DNA of 64,000 nt, taken from positions 1 through 64,000 of the forward strand of contig CAMAVM010000008.1 of NCBI GenBank assembly GCA_945861705.1, read 5' to 3'. The translations under genes were made by a program, and so were the position numbers. This DNA is from Methylomagnum ishizawai (GTDB taxonomy: Bacteria > Pseudomonadota > Gammaproteobacteria > Methylococcales > Methylomonadaceae). The first letter of the stretch is position 1. Every line of letters starts with the position of its first letter. Positions 9,266-19,045 of the stretch are shown here, in pieces. The notes under the pieces were generated by a model, which did not search any database, had not been told where the DNA came from, and saw nothing but the letters and a program-made list of their open reading frames with translations.

Positions 9266-9935
9266 CGCCAGTATTTTGCAGTGCGAAAACCTGACTATGC
9301 GCTATGCCCAGGGCGGTCTGGATGTCGAGGTATTGAAAGGCGTTAATTTCAACATCAATAAGGGCGAATGTGTCGCCATCATGGGCGCATCAGGTTCTGG
9401 TAAAAGCACCTTATTGCATTTATTGGGCGGACTTGAGAAGCCTACAGGCGGTAAAGTATTACTGGATGGTATCGACTTGAATGATGTCAGCGGTAAACAA
9501 TTAGCCAGCTTAAGAAACCGTTCCCTGGGTTTTATCTACCAATTCCACCATCTATTAGGCGAGTTCACCGTGCTGGAAAATGTCGCTATGCCTTTATTGA
9601 TTGGCGGTCACTCGGTTGAAGAAGCTCGGCATCATGCGACAAAACTTTTGCAACGGGTTGGTCTAGGTCATCGAGTTGAACACAAACCCGGCGAAATATC
9701 CGGTGGTGAGCGGCAGCGGGCAGCAGTCGCCCGGGCGTTAATCAATAAACCGAGCGTGGTTTTGGCCGACGAGCCGACCGGAAACCTAGACAGCAAAACC
9801 GCCGAAGATGTCTTTCAGTTGATGTTGGAATTGAATCAGGAGCTGAATGTCAGCTTCCTCATCGTCACCCACGATCACGAACTGGCAGGAAAAATGGGCA
9901 GGGTATTGCACATGGAAGATGGGGTGATTGTTTGA
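9258..9935 (+). CDS. lolD: Lipoprotein-releasing ABC transporter ATPase LolD
   Basis: This 225-residue ATPase powers LolC/E. It has Walker [10 protein letters not shown], the Q-loop region [14 protein letters not shown], the signature SGGERQR, Walker [13 protein letters not shown] and the switch HDHE. The ATG at 9258 lies inside the end of lolC, so the two genes are translationally coupled. In-frame codons upstream belong to the lolC overlap and are not part of this protein. Confidence 0.95.
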   Translation: MNNASILQCENLTMRYAQGGLDVEVLKGVNFNINKGECVAIMGASGSGKSTLLHLLGGLEKPTGGKVLLDGIDLNDVSGKQLASLRNRSLGFIYQFHHLLGEFTVLENVAMPLLIGGHSVEEARHHATKLLQRVGLGHRVEHKPGEISGGERQRAAVARALINKPSVVLADEPTGNLDSKTAEDVFQLMLELNQELNVSFLIVTHDHELAGKMGRVLHMEDGVIV

Positions 9936-9955
9936 TTTTGTGTAGGAATTATTAA

Positions 9956-10050
9956 AAGTCCTTCGACAGGCTCAGGACTAACGGAATCAACCCGATACCT
10001 CTCGTCCTGAGTCCTTCGGCTTCGCTCAGGAGCGCCTTGCCGAAGGACTT
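9956..10050. repeat. Dispersed inverted repeat between lolD and ispD
   Basis: The outer arms AAGTCCTTCG (9956-9965) and CGAAGGACTT (10041-10050) are perfectly complementary. Inside lie CGACAGGCTCAGGAC, AACGGAATCAACCC, CGTCCTGAG and a second small hairpin (gtccttcggcttcgctcagg). The shared inner words link it to the element between ratA and ratB. It occupies the whole gap up to 29 bp before ispD. Confidence 0.8.
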
Positions 10051-10078
10051 GTTTAACAGTGCCTTAAAAAATATCATA

Positions 10079-10771
10079 ATGAACCAAACTATAAAATTCT
10101 GGGCAGTCGTACCCGCCGCTGGCGTAGGCAAACGAATGAACGCCGACAGACCGAAACAATACCTGGAATTGGCTGGGTTTATGGTCATTGAGCAGACCTT
10201 AGGTCGTTTACTGCAAGCGGATGTTTTTTCCAAAATTGCGGTTGCCATTTCGGTCGAAGACCCTTACTGGCCTGAACTTGGCATTGCTAATCATGAGCTT
10301 ATCATCACTGCACCGGGCGGAAAGGAGAGGGCGGATTCGGTGTTGTCGGGTTTAAAGTCGATACGCGATCAAGCTAACGATGACGATTGGGTGCTGGTAC
10401 ATGATGCCGCGCGGCCTTGCCTGACTGCCAGCGACATTCGGTTATTGATTGATACGCTGATTAATGATGATGTTGGCGGTATTTTGGCGCTATCTTCGCA
10501 CGATACTTTAAAAAGCGTTCAGGATGGGAACATTCTTGATACCTTAGATAGACGCACAATATGGAAGGCGTTAACGCCACAAATGTTCCGTTACGGGATG
10601 TTAAAATCTGCACTGGAAGATACCGCTGGCAACCTTAGAGTCACCGACGAAGCCAGCGCATTGGAGTTAATGGGATTTACCCCGAAAATCGTCGAAGGTC
10701 GTCCAGACAATATCAAAATCACCCGACCTGAAGACTTAGCATTAGCGCAATTTTATATGGAGCAACAGTGA
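10079..10771 (+). CDS. ispD: 2-C-methyl-D-erythritol 4-phosphate cytidylyltransferase
   Basis: The third MEP-pathway enzyme, transferring CMP from CTP to MEP; 230 residues. It carries the nucleotide-binding [10 protein letters not shown] loop with K at the family position, PKQYLELAG, the [13 protein letters not shown] segment, VHDAARP, and the TDEASALE and [10 protein letters not shown] motifs near the C-terminus. The ATG at 10079 gives the normal length. An in-frame start at 10037 lies inside the inverted repeat and is rejected. It overlaps ispF by 4 bp. Confidence 0.95.
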   Translation: MNQTIKFWAVVPAAGVGKRMNADRPKQYLELAGFMVIEQTLGRLLQADVFSKIAVAISVEDPYWPELGIANHELIITAPGGKERADSVLSGLKSIRDQANDDDWVLVHDAARPCLTASDIRLLIDTLINDDVGGILALSSHDTLKSVQDGNILDTLDRRTIWKALTPQMFRYGMLKSALEDTAGNLRVTDEASALELMGFTPKIVEGRPDNIKITRPEDLALAQFYMEQQ

Positions 10772-11241
10772 TACGAGTAGGTCAAGGTTACGATGTACAC
10801 CGCTTTAACGATGGCGAGCATATCATTTTAGGCGGCGTAACAATACCTTACGAACAAGGCTTGGAAGCGCATTCAGACGGTGATGTGGTGCTGCACGCGC
10901 TTTGCGATGCGTTGCTGGGTGCGGCGGCATTGGGTGATATTGGTAAACATTTTCCTGATACCGATCCTGAATTCAAGGGTGCGGATAGCCGTGTGTTATT
11001 GCGGCATGTCTATAGCATCGTCCAAGAACAAGGCTACAGCCTAGGTAACGCGGACATTACGATAGTCGCCCAAGCCCCCAAAATGGCACCATATATCGCC
11101 GACATGTGCGGGAATATTGCGGCTGATTTGCAAGTCGAAATCAACCAGGTCAACGTAAAAGCCACCACCACCGAAAAACTGGGTTTTGAAGGCCGCAAAG
11201 AAGGCATTGCCGTACATGCCATTGTGATAATCGAAAAATAA
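10768..11241 (+). CDS. ispF: 2-C-methyl-D-erythritol 2,4-cyclodiphosphate synthase
   Basis: The fifth MEP-pathway enzyme, 157 residues. Metal-binding residues are visible in GYDVHRF (D9, H11) and [17 protein letters not shown] (H43); the C-terminal [14 protein letters not shown] loop is intact. The start is a GTG at 10768 that overlaps the ispD stop (GTGA). A fused IspDF is not present; the genes are separate but coupled. Confidence 0.96.
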   Translation: MIRVGQGYDVHRFNDGEHIILGGVTIPYEQGLEAHSDGDVVLHALCDALLGAAALGDIGKHFPDTDPEFKGADSRVLLRHVYSIVQEQGYSLGNADITIVAQAPKMAPYIADMCGNIAADLQVEINQVNVKATTTEKLGFEGRKEGIAVHAIVIIEK

Positions 11242-11350
11242 CACGTCAGCGCGATATTCACCACCGCTTATATATCTGACTGATACATTAGTCGGATGCC
11301 GTTTTTATCTTTCTTCACTTGGTATGTACGACTAATGGATTCCGCATTAG

Positions 11351-11911
11351 CTAATGTGCCAATATTTCCGGCAGAAAAAATTCACTCACTAACATAGGTC
11401 GCTTTTGGATGGCGTAGACGGTTCGTCGTCCCCAGATATTTTGGTTGATGTGTGCTTTTTTTTGTGTTTGTGCCGTCCAATCAGTTGGGCTTATTGAAGT
11501 TAAATCCATCGTTACCCTTTCCAAATCAGGATACGAAAAAATCACTTCACCTAATGGACGAGTACCTAAATGCGCGAGGTTGCGGTGGGCGACCTTGATG
11601 GTTTCTTCAGGAATAATGGTTCTTGCCAGCAGCAATGGTTTACCTTTTAACTGTAACGCAACTTCGCGGATCAAGCAGTATCGGGATAACGGCAAATGGA
11701 GTTGCCTGCGCTCACTCAAGAACGGTGTGCGCCACTGGTGGAAAAGGATGTTCACGGTGATAGTGTTGCCATAATAGTCGCGTAGTCGCTGGGTCAACGA
11801 ACCGGCTTCGTAAGTCCAGGACTGGACGGATTCGGGCAGGGTGTGATGGCTGCCTCGTCTGTGTTCATGCCAATCGGGTTCATGGTCGAACAAAATACTT
11901 TTGGTGGTCAA
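11351..11911 (-). CDS. ubiC: Chorismate lyase
   Basis: A 186-residue UbiC-type chorismate-pyruvate lyase that makes 4-hydroxybenzoate, the first step of ubiquinone synthesis. Features seen: an N-terminal WTYEAGSLTQRLR motif, the central REVALQLKGKPLLLARTIIP strand (the product pocket arginine lies here), LGTRPLGEVIF, and the final WGRRTVYAIQKRPMLVSEFFLP. The start is a TTG at 11909-11911 with GAGG upstream, 7 bp after the recG stop, so the gene belongs to the rpoZ-spoT-ridA-recG run. Confidence 0.92.
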   Translation of the reverse strand: MTTKSILFDHEPDWHEHRRGSHHTLPESVQSWTYEAGSLTQRLRDYYGNTITVNILFHQWRTPFLSERRQLHLPLSRYCLIREVALQLKGKPLLLARTIIPEETIKVAHRNLAHLGTRPLGEVIFSYPDLERVTMDLTSISPTDWTAQTQKKAHINQNIWGRRTVYAIQKRPMLVSEFFLPEILAH

Positions 11912-11917
11912 TGGGGT

Positions 11918-14008
11918 TTAAACCTCGGAATAATCGGGATTGTGGCCTAACCAGCGGTCAATTAATGGCACTATGGCTTCGGGCATATCAACAAAAAGAG
12001 AATCGGCGATGGTCGGGATATTATCCAGCAAATCGGCATCCCTGACCAAATCGGCAACCCTAAAATTCACTTGTCCAGTCTGGCGGGTACCCATGACCTC
12101 ACCTGGGCCACGTAACTGCAAATCCTTTTCGGCGATCAAGAAGCCGTCGTTGCTGTCCCGCAGGATACCTAATCGCTGACGGGCATTATCGGACAAGGGC
12201 GATTGGTACATTAGCAGGCAAAAACTGTCGTCATTGCCTCGCCCTACTCGTCCCCGTAATTGGTGCAGTTGTGACAAGCCTAGTCGTTCGGGATTTTCGA
12301 TTATCATCAAGCTGGCGTTAGGCACATCAACGCCCACTTCTATGACGGTGGTGGCGACTAACAGGTCAATTTCATGGTTTTTGAAAGCCAGCATGATAGA
12401 TTCTTTTTCTGATGCTTTCAGCCGTCCATGTAAGAGTGCGATACGTACGTCAGGCAAGGCCGCCGTTAATTTTTGTGCCGTTTTTTCGGCGGCTTCGCAT
12501 TGGAGCATTTCCGATTCTTCGATCAGCGTACACACCCAATAGGCCTGCTTTTTGCTGTCTATCCAGTTATTGATCCGGCTAATGACCTCGTTGCGTCGTT
12601 CTCCCGGAATCACGCTGGTGGTGACTGGCTTCCTGCCGGGGGGTAGTTCATCAATGATAGAAATGTCCAGATCGGAATACTGCAACATCGCTAAGGTACG
12701 CGGGATAGGCGTGGCAGTCATCACCAATTGATGCGGTCTGATACTACCTTGCTGACCTTTAGCCCTTAATGCCAGTCGTTGATGCACACCGAAACGGTGC
12801 TGTTCGTCGATGATGATTAAGCCTAAGCGATGGAAAAATACCTCGTCCTGAAATAAGGCATGGGTGCCGATGATGATGCCTGCCGAGCCATTTTCCAACG
12901 TCAGTAAAATTTCTTTGCGTGGATTGCCTTTTACTTGCCCAGTGAGCAGAACGATTTGGGTACTGAAATCGTTAAACCATGCACTGAAATTGCGGTAATG
13001 CTGCTCTGCCAGTAATTCTGTTGGGGCCATGACGGCGACCTGATAATCAGCAGCCAAAGCCAGCAAGGCTGCATAAGCGGCGACTATGGTTTTACCGGAA
13101 CCAACATCGCCTTGCACCAAGCGCATCATAGGATGGGGCTGTGTGCAATCTGCTGTAATTTCTACCATTACCCTAAGTTGGGCTTCGGTCAATTTGAAAG
13201 GCAATGCGTCAATGAATGGTTTTGTGGCAACGGAGTCGGTAGCAAAAAGAGGCGCTTGCCAGGCTTTTGCCTTATGTTTTGAGAGTTTGAGGCTTAGATG
13301 ATGAGCTAACAGCTCTTCAAATGCCAACCGTTTAAGTGCGGGGACGCTGCCGTTTTGCAGGGCTTCGGTGGTTATTGTTGCATCTGGCGCATGTAAGGTC
13401 TTAATCGCTCCCGCTAATGACGGGTAATGGTGCTGCTTAAGGACGACATCGGGAAGCCAGTCCCTTAACGCTTGGGCTTTATCATCGCAAATGGCTAGTG
13501 CTTGCTTGACTGCTTTTCTGACAACATTCTGGTTAAGCCCTTCTGTTAATGGGTATACAGGGGTTAAATGGGATTCAGTGATTGCCTTGTTAGGTGATGA
13601 AATGACCGTGTATTCAGGATGAACCATTTCCAATCCAGCATAGCCAAACCTGACTTCCCCAAAGCAACTAATCGCTGCTCCCGGCTTGAGCGTATTGTGT
13701 TGCTGGGCGGTAAAATGGAAAAACCGTAGGTCGATAAAGCCCGTGCCATCGTTAATCCGGCAGATTAGGTTTTTGCGGCCTCGTGGTAGCACATCTATAA
13801 ATTCAACCTTACCGCTGATGAGTGCAGACATTCCAGCCGAAAGTTTAGCTATTGGGTAAGTGCGGGTCCGGTCTTCGTAACGGATGGGCAGGTGAAACAA
13901 CAGGTCTTGGATAATTGTTATTCCAAGTTTTTCCAGGTTAGCCGCAGTTCGGCTGCCTATTCCCGTCAAGGTTGTAACGGATTGCCTAAGAGTGTCCGGC
14001 ACATTCAT
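11918..14008 (-). CDS. recG: ATP-dependent DNA helicase RecG
   Basis: This 696-residue branch-migration helicase remodels stalled replication forks. An N-terminal wedge/OB domain (about 60-190) is followed by the helicase core with Walker A GDVGSGKT, DEQHRFG (motif II), MTATPIPRT (motif III), and ATTVIEVGVDVPNASLM and HQLRGRVGRG (motifs V and VI). The length equals E. coli RecG (693). Placement after spoT and ridA matches the Pseudomonas-type cluster. Confidence 0.96.
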   Translation of the reverse strand: MNVPDTLRQSVTTLTGIGSRTAANLEKLGITIIQDLLFHLPIRYEDRTRTYPIAKLSAGMSALISGKVEFIDVLPRGRKNLICRINDGTGFIDLRFFHFTAQQHNTLKPGAAISCFGEVRFGYAGLEMVHPEYTVISSPNKAITESHLTPVYPLTEGLNQNVVRKAVKQALAICDDKAQALRDWLPDVVLKQHHYPSLAGAIKTLHAPDATITTEALQNGSVPALKRLAFEELLAHHLSLKLSKHKAKAWQAPLFATDSVATKPFIDALPFKLTEAQLRVMVEITADCTQPHPMMRLVQGDVGSGKTIVAAYAALLALAADYQVAVMAPTELLAEQHYRNFSAWFNDFSTQIVLLTGQVKGNPRKEILLTLENGSAGIIIGTHALFQDEVFFHRLGLIIIDEQHRFGVHQRLALRAKGQQGSIRPHQLVMTATPIPRTLAMLQYSDLDISIIDELPPGRKPVTTSVIPGERRNEVISRINNWIDSKKQAYWVCTLIEESEMLQCEAAEKTAQKLTAALPDVRIALLHGRLKASEKESIMLAFKNHEIDLLVATTVIEVGVDVPNASLMIIENPERLGLSQLHQLRGRVGRGNDDSFCLLMYQSPLSDNARQRLGILRDSNDGFLIAEKDLQLRGPGEVMGTRQTGQVNFRVADLVRDADLLDNIPTIADSLFVDMPEAIVPLIDRWLGHNPDYSEV

Positions 14009-14061
14009 GATCGGCTACCAGATTCTTGCAAGAATAATGTTTGAACGGACGTTATATTTTA

Positions 14062-14463
14062 TCAGTTTGAAAAATCTTGCTGATTGAGTACCATGATAGC
14101 ATCCATTTCCACCTGTGCAGCTTTGGGTAAAGCAGCAACGCCAACGGCGGCACGCGCCGGGTAAGGTGCTTGAAAAAAGCCCCCCATGATCTCATTGACG
14201 ATGGGGAAATGCGCTAAATCCACCAAAAAAACATTCAGTTTTACAATATCGGATAGATTGCCACCGGCGGCTTCTGCAACGGAATTCAAGTTGTTGAAAA
14301 CTTGGGTAATTTGCGCGGAAATATCACCTTCAATCAACACCATTGTTTCAGGTACTAAAGGAATTTGCCCTGATAAATAAACCGTATCATTAACTTTAAT
14401 TGCTTGAGAATACGTACCTATGGCTTGGGGAGCTAGTTCGGTATTGATGATGGTTTTAGTCAT
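14062..14463 (-). CDS. ridA: RidA family enamine/imine deaminase
   Basis: A 133-residue Rid-family protein that hydrolyses reactive enamine intermediates made by PLP enzymes, protecting the cell. Characteristic segments: [41 protein letters not shown], and the [21 protein letters not shown] end, with the substrate-binding arginine in PARAAV. It sits between recG and spoT, a conserved position in this gene cluster. Confidence 0.93.
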   Translation of the reverse strand: MTKTIINTELAPQAIGTYSQAIKVNDTVYLSGQIPLVPETMVLIEGDISAQITQVFNNLNSVAEAAGGNLSDIVKLNVFLVDLAHFPIVNEIMGGFFQAPYPARAAVGVAALPKAAQVEMDAIMVLNQQDFSN

Positions 14464-14532
14464 GTTAGCGTGGCACTAGGGTGGCGGGTATGTCGATTAA
14501 GTAGCAGACACGTAAGCATAGAAGGATTTAGG

Positions 14533-16701
14533 TTACGCTTTTACCCGTGTAATTTTTATCACAATCGGCAGTTCTTTCAGCTTCCGCATGATTTTAGCAA
14601 GATGAACACGATCTTTTACGCTGACGGTGATTAAATCGACGGAAAGGCGGGAATCTTGCTCGATTACGGTGACATTTTCAATATTGGAATCATGTTCTGA
14701 GATTGTGGATGCCACAGTTGCCAGCGATCCGCGCTGATTTAGGACTTCAAGCCGAAGTTCAGCCGGAAATTCGCCTGTTGCATCTTGACTCCATTCCACA
14801 TCTAACCAACTGGTTTGTTTTTTCCTTACTTCATTGCTATTGCGGCATTCGTGATGATGCACGACGATGCCTTTGCCAGGATTAAAAAAACCAATAATGG
14901 AATCGCCAGGAATAGGACGGCAACATTTTGCCAAGGTTATTACCATACCTTCCGTACCTTTGATAACCAAGGGTGATCTCTGGATTTGATCGTTATCTTC
15001 CAGGCGTACCGCCGCGTTTACATCAGACTGGGTCAGTCGTTTGGCAATCAAGAATGGCATTTTATTGCCTAAGCCAATATCTTCTAGCAATTCATTCAAG
15101 GTCTGTTTGTCGCTAATTTTGAGTAAAGCGTTAATTCGAGACTTGTCGATATTTTCAAGCTGCACGTTCATGGCTTGCAACTCTTTATCTAATAGGTTAC
15201 GACCTAAGCTGATGGCTTCTTGTTGTTTGAAATTTTTCAGATAATTACGAATGCCAGACCGCGCCTTGGCGGTGGTGACATAATTAAGCCACAGCGGATT
15301 TGGCCGTGCCCAAATTGCGGTAATAACTTCCACCGTCACCCCATTTTCGAGTTTGGTTTGCAATGGCACCAGTTTTCGATCAACTCTGGCAGAAACACAA
15401 GCATTACCAATATCCGTATGCACAGCGTAAGCAAAATCAATAATGCTTGCGCCTCTAGGCATTTTGATAATCTCGCCTTTGGGCGTAAACACGAAAACTT
15501 CCTGCGGGAACAGGTCGATCTTTAAGTTGTCGATGAACTCCAGAGAATCGCCAGCCGTTTGCTGGAGTTCCAGTAAATCGCGCAGCCATTCGTTAGCACG
15601 GTCTTGAAACTTATCATTTTTGTCATCATCAGATTTGTACAGCCAGTGCGCTGCAATACCGGATTCCGCCATGCGGTGCATTTCGTGCGTCCTAATCTGA
15701 ATTTCGATAGGAAAGCCATAAGGTCCGATCAAGATGGTGTGTAAAGACTGATAACCATTGGCTTTGGGTAGGGCAATATAATCCTTGAATTTACCTGGTA
15801 TCGGTTTATACAGGTTATGAACGATACCTAGAATGCGGTAGCAATCATCGACGGTATTACAGAAAATACGGAACGCATAGACATCAAAAACATCGGTAAG
15901 GGAAACTTTTTTGTGCAGCATTTTTTGATAAATGCTGTAGAGATTTTTTTCTCGACCCGATACGTCACAGCTTAAACTGTCTTGTGAAATGCGGCTTTTT
16001 AACGTGCTTTCGATAACATCAATAACTTTACGACGGTTACCACGGGCTTTTTTTAGGGCATTTTCTAGGATGTTATAGCGCCGTGGATACATCGCCTGAA
16101 AGCTCAATGCTTCCAGTTTATGTCGGATGTTGTTCATACCCAGCCGATTGGCAATCGGGGCGTAAATATCCAGGGTTTCCTTGGCGATACGACGTTTGGT
16201 TTCGGCTGGCATCGCCCCTAGGGTTTGCATGTTATGCAGCCGGTCAGCAAGCTTGACCATGATAACGCGCAAATCTTTGCCCATTGCCAGGAACATTTTG
16301 CGGACATTTTCGGCCTGCGTTTCGGCGTGGGATTTGCTGTCGATCTTAGTCAGCTTGGTGACGGCATCGACCAATTCAGCAACTTCAGGGTTAAAGATTT
16401 TTGCTATTTCTTTTTTACTTACCCCTGTGTCTTCGATGACATCATGCAAGATAGCCGCCATAATGCCGTTTGCATCCATCCGCATTTCAGCAAGGCTGAT
16501 AGCAACTGCGACCGGATGGCAGATATAAGCTTCGCCGCTTTTGCGAAATTGACCGGAGTGGGCTTTTGCACCAAATTCGTAGGCGCGAACACAATCGTCA
16601 ATCTGGGCTTTGTCCAGATAGTCGGACAATGTCGAACACAAGCGCCGTACCAGTTTGTCCTGGGGGCGTTCAAGTTCGATAGTGTCAGCGACTTCTAGCA
16701 T
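14533..16701 (-). CDS. spoT: Bifunctional (p)ppGpp synthetase/hydrolase SpoT
   Basis: A 722-residue RSH enzyme controlling the stringent response. The N-terminal hydrolase HD domain is intact (HD at 86-87 and ED at 90-91 in ILHDVIEDTG). The synthetase domain contains GREKNLYSIYQKM, a YAFRIFCNTVDDCY segment and EIQIRTHEMHRMAE. TGS (FVFTPKGEIIKMPRGASIIDF), a conserved cysteine region (CCRPIPGDSIIGF) and a C-terminal ACT domain follow. An intact HD site with a plausible synthetase site supports SpoT rather than RelA. It lies 8 bp downstream of rpoZ. Confidence 0.95.
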   Translation of the reverse strand: MLEVADTIELERPQDKLVRRLCSTLSDYLDKAQIDDCVRAYEFGAKAHSGQFRKSGEAYICHPVAVAISLAEMRMDANGIMAAILHDVIEDTGVSKKEIAKIFNPEVAELVDAVTKLTKIDSKSHAETQAENVRKMFLAMGKDLRVIMVKLADRLHNMQTLGAMPAETKRRIAKETLDIYAPIANRLGMNNIRHKLEALSFQAMYPRRYNILENALKKARGNRRKVIDVIESTLKSRISQDSLSCDVSGREKNLYSIYQKMLHKKVSLTDVFDVYAFRIFCNTVDDCYRILGIVHNLYKPIPGKFKDYIALPKANGYQSLHTILIGPYGFPIEIQIRTHEMHRMAESGIAAHWLYKSDDDKNDKFQDRANEWLRDLLELQQTAGDSLEFIDNLKIDLFPQEVFVFTPKGEIIKMPRGASIIDFAYAVHTDIGNACVSARVDRKLVPLQTKLENGVTVEVITAIWARPNPLWLNYVTTAKARSGIRNYLKNFKQQEAISLGRNLLDKELQAMNVQLENIDKSRINALLKISDKQTLNELLEDIGLGNKMPFLIAKRLTQSDVNAAVRLEDNDQIQRSPLVIKGTEGMVITLAKCCRPIPGDSIIGFFNPGKGIVVHHHECRNSNEVRKKQTSWLDVEWSQDATGEFPAELRLEVLNQRGSLATVASTISEHDSNIENVTVIEQDSRLSVDLITVSVKDRVHLAKIMRKLKELPIVIKITRVKA

Positions 16702-16709
16702 GGTTACAT

Positions 16710-16949
16710 TTAGAACATAGGGGGCTTATCGATTACTTCACCAGTACGGTGCAGTAGATTGATGTTTGCTTCAGTAACATGACCTTCTGCAATTTCGCGT
16801 AAGGCAAGCACGGTGTCTTTATCCTTGTTGCGCGGCAAAAATTCGGTTGCACCATGACTTAACTGGCGCGCCCTTGTGCCTGCCAGTAAAACCAATTTAA
16901 AACGGTTTTCTACATGTTCTAAACAATCTTCGATAGTGACTCTTGCCAT
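16710..16949 (-). CDS. rpoZ: RNA polymerase omega subunit
   Basis: A 79-residue omega subunit that assists beta' folding. It starts [20 protein letters not shown] and has the RARQLSHGA motif near residue 27, both hallmarks. AAGGAAA precedes the ATG. It heads the rpoZ-spoT-ridA-recG-ubiC run; a perfect 16-bp palindrome lies 34 bp upstream. The gmk gene usually found upstream in E. coli is absent here. Confidence 0.95.
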   Translation of the reverse strand: MARVTIEDCLEHVENRFKLVLLAGTRARQLSHGATEFLPRNKDKDTVLALREIAEGHVTEANINLLHRTGEVIDKPPMF

Positions 16950-16982
16950 TTTGTTTCCTTATATTTTGGGTAATGATGCTAA

Positions 16983-16998
16983 GACCATAGCTATGGTC
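16983..16998. promoter_or_regulatory. Perfect 16-bp palindrome upstream of rpoZ-spoT
   Basis: GACCATAGCTATGGTC is fully self-complementary and sits 34 bp upstream of the rpoZ ATG, in the 149-bp gap between pgk and rpoZ. It has operator-like geometry for a dimeric regulator. No known consensus was recognised, so function is inferred from position and symmetry only. Confidence 0.4.
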
Positions 16999-17098
16999 AG
17001 TTGGTTCTAATCTAACACGTTTATCATTAAATCAACTAAAAAACAACGGTTTGTTAGGAGTAGCTTTAAATAAAAACCGTATTTTATTGATTATACTG

Positions 17099-18271
17099 CT
17101 AACTTCTCGATTCTAATATGGCAACCGCCGGCAACTCCTTGCCTTCCAGGAATTCGAGAAATGCCCCGCCACCGGTCGAGGTATAAGACACCTTATCCTC
17201 AATGTCATATTTGTCGATAGCGGCAAGGGTATCACCGCCGCCTGCAATTGAAAATGCAGGGCTTTCAGCAATCGCCATCGATAAGGTTTTAGTGCCGTTG
17301 CCGAATTGGTCGATTTCAAATACGCCGACTGGGCCGTTCCAGACTATCGTTCCGGCAGATTTCAGGATGTCAGCATACTGCTTGGCAGTATCGGGGCCGA
17401 TGTCGAGTATCAAATCATCGGCTTCAACGTCGGCAACTTGTTTAACAGTAGCCACCGCATTTTCCGAAAATTCTTTTGCACAGACGACATCGGTAGGGAT
17501 GGGGATATCAGAACCAGCACTTTTTGCAGCGGCTATCAAACGCTTGGCTTCTTCAATCAAGTCGGGTTCGTAAAGCGACTTTCCGACTGGAAAACCCATT
17601 GCTGCGATAAAAGTGTTGGCAATTCCGCCGCCGACAATGAGCTGATCGACCTTTTCTGACAAGGATTTAAGCACTGTCAATTTAGTGCTGACCTTAGAGC
17701 CTCCGACAATTGCAACCAGCGGTTTGGTTGGAGTTTCCAGCGCCTTACCTAAAGCATCGAGTTCGTTGCCAAGCAAAGGGCCAGCACATGCAATAGGGGC
17801 AAATTTGGCGACGCTGTGCGTGGATGCTTGTGCTCGGTGTGCAGTTCCGAAAGCATCCATAACAAACACATCACATAAAGCGGCCATTTTTTTGCCTAAC
17901 TCATCGCTGTTTTTTTCTTCGCCAACATTAAAGCGTACGTTTTCGCACAACACGACTTCACCTGGATTGACAGTAATGCCGTCCAGCCAGTCGCGTTCGA
18001 GACGAACAGGTTTGCCCAGCAAGCTGGACAGACGTTCAGCGACGGGTTTCAATGAAGATTCTTCATCAAACTGTCCTTCAACCGGACGACCTAAATGGGA
18101 CATCACCATCACAGCAGCACCCGCTGCCAAGGCTTTTTCAATGGTTGGCACGCTGGCCTGGATGCGAATATCGCTAGTCACTTTACCGTTTTTGACAGGC
18201 ACGTTCAGGTCTTGACGGATCAATACCCGCTTGCCGGACAAATCCAGGTCAACCATTCTTTTTATCGACAT
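17099..18271 (-). CDS. pgk: Phosphoglycerate kinase
   Basis: A 390-residue glycolytic/gluconeogenic kinase interconverting 1,3-bisphosphoglycerate and 3-phosphoglycerate. Visible motifs: [55 protein letters not shown], the ADP-binding GGSKVSTKL and the C-terminal [12 protein letters not shown] hinge. In RuMP methanotrophs this supports the lower EMP route. It follows a thioredoxin-like gene by 33 bp on the same strand. Confidence 0.97.
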   Translation of the reverse strand: MSIKRMVDLDLSGKRVLIRQDLNVPVKNGKVTSDIRIQASVPTIEKALAAGAAVMVMSHLGRPVEGQFDEESSLKPVAERLSSLLGKPVRLERDWLDGITVNPGEVVLCENVRFNVGEEKNSDELGKKMAALCDVFVMDAFGTAHRAQASTHSVAKFAPIACAGPLLGNELDALGKALETPTKPLVAIVGGSKVSTKLTVLKSLSEKVDQLIVGGGIANTFIAAMGFPVGKSLYEPDLIEEAKRLIAAAKSAGSDIPIPTDVVCAKEFSENAVATVKQVADVEADDLILDIGPDTAKQYADILKSAGTIVWNGPVGVFEIDQFGNGTKTLSMAIAESPAFSIAGGGDTLAAIDKYDIEDKVSYTSTGGGAFLEFLEGKELPAVAILESRS

Positions 18272-18304
18272 ATTTCTTACTCTCGTTTTTGTGTTGTTAA
18301 AGTG

Positions 18305-18871
18305 TTATTGGTTTGCGTCTTCTTTCCATTTGATTGAGCAGCCGAGACTTGCGATTTGATCTTGTGGGCCATGACCGGAATGAGCAACCAGTTTCATGGC
18401 TTCAAACAGGTCACGCCGCGTGCCATCGGGTGCGGTATCTTTGCGGCTGGCATCCAGACGACCACGGTATTGCAATTCAAAATCTGCGTTATATCCAAAG
18501 AAATCGGGGGTGCAAACTGCGCCATAAGCTTTAGCGACTTCCTGGGTTTCATCTATTAAATAAGGAAACGGGTAATTGTATTCCGCCGAGATAAGTTTCA
18601 TATTTTCATAAGAATCTTCAGGATAGTTGACTGTGTCATTGGACATTATCGCAACCGATTCAATGCCATAGCCCTTTAATTCAAGGGCATCACGGAGGAT
18701 ACGTCCATGCACGGCTTTTACATAAGGGCAATGGTTGCAGATAAACATGACCAACAAGCCGTTCCTACCCATACAATCCTGTAAAGTCCAGGTTTTGCCG
18801 TCAACACCAAGTAGGTTGAAATCCGGTGCTTGCACGCCAAAATCGCAGACAGGGGGGTTAAGAGATACCAT
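18305..18871 (-). CDS. Thioredoxin-fold peroxiredoxin-like protein
   Basis: A 188-residue cytoplasmic protein (no signal peptide) of the AhpC/TSA-redoxin type. After an APDFNLLGVDGKTWTL strand it has the active-site-like loop FICNHCPYVKAVH, a CxxC-type pair (C-N-H-C) in thioredoxin position, then a cis-proline region (AVCTPDFFGYN) and a GRLDASRKD segment typical of this thioredoxin-family subgroup. The natural partner is unknown. It is immediately upstream of pgk and possibly cotranscribed. Confidence 0.85.
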   Translation of the reverse strand: MVSLNPPVCDFGVQAPDFNLLGVDGKTWTLQDCMGRNGLLVMFICNHCPYVKAVHGRILRDALELKGYGIESVAIMSNDTVNYPEDSYENMKLISAEYNYPFPYLIDETQEVAKAYGAVCTPDFFGYNADFELQYRGRLDASRKDTAPDGTRRDLFEAMKLVAHSGHGPQDQIASLGCSIKWKEDANQ

Positions 18872-19045
18872 GATCGTTCCTCATTGATTAATAATGATTG
18901 GTTTTGTTGCGTTCTAATGCTGCTAATGTACTACAAAATAAGGCTATTTTATAGTAATAGCGGTATTGTGGTTTGCGGGTAAATAAGGAATTCCAACAAG
19001 ATGCCGACTAATATTTTAACGGATTGACAACTAGATCTAACTTTC

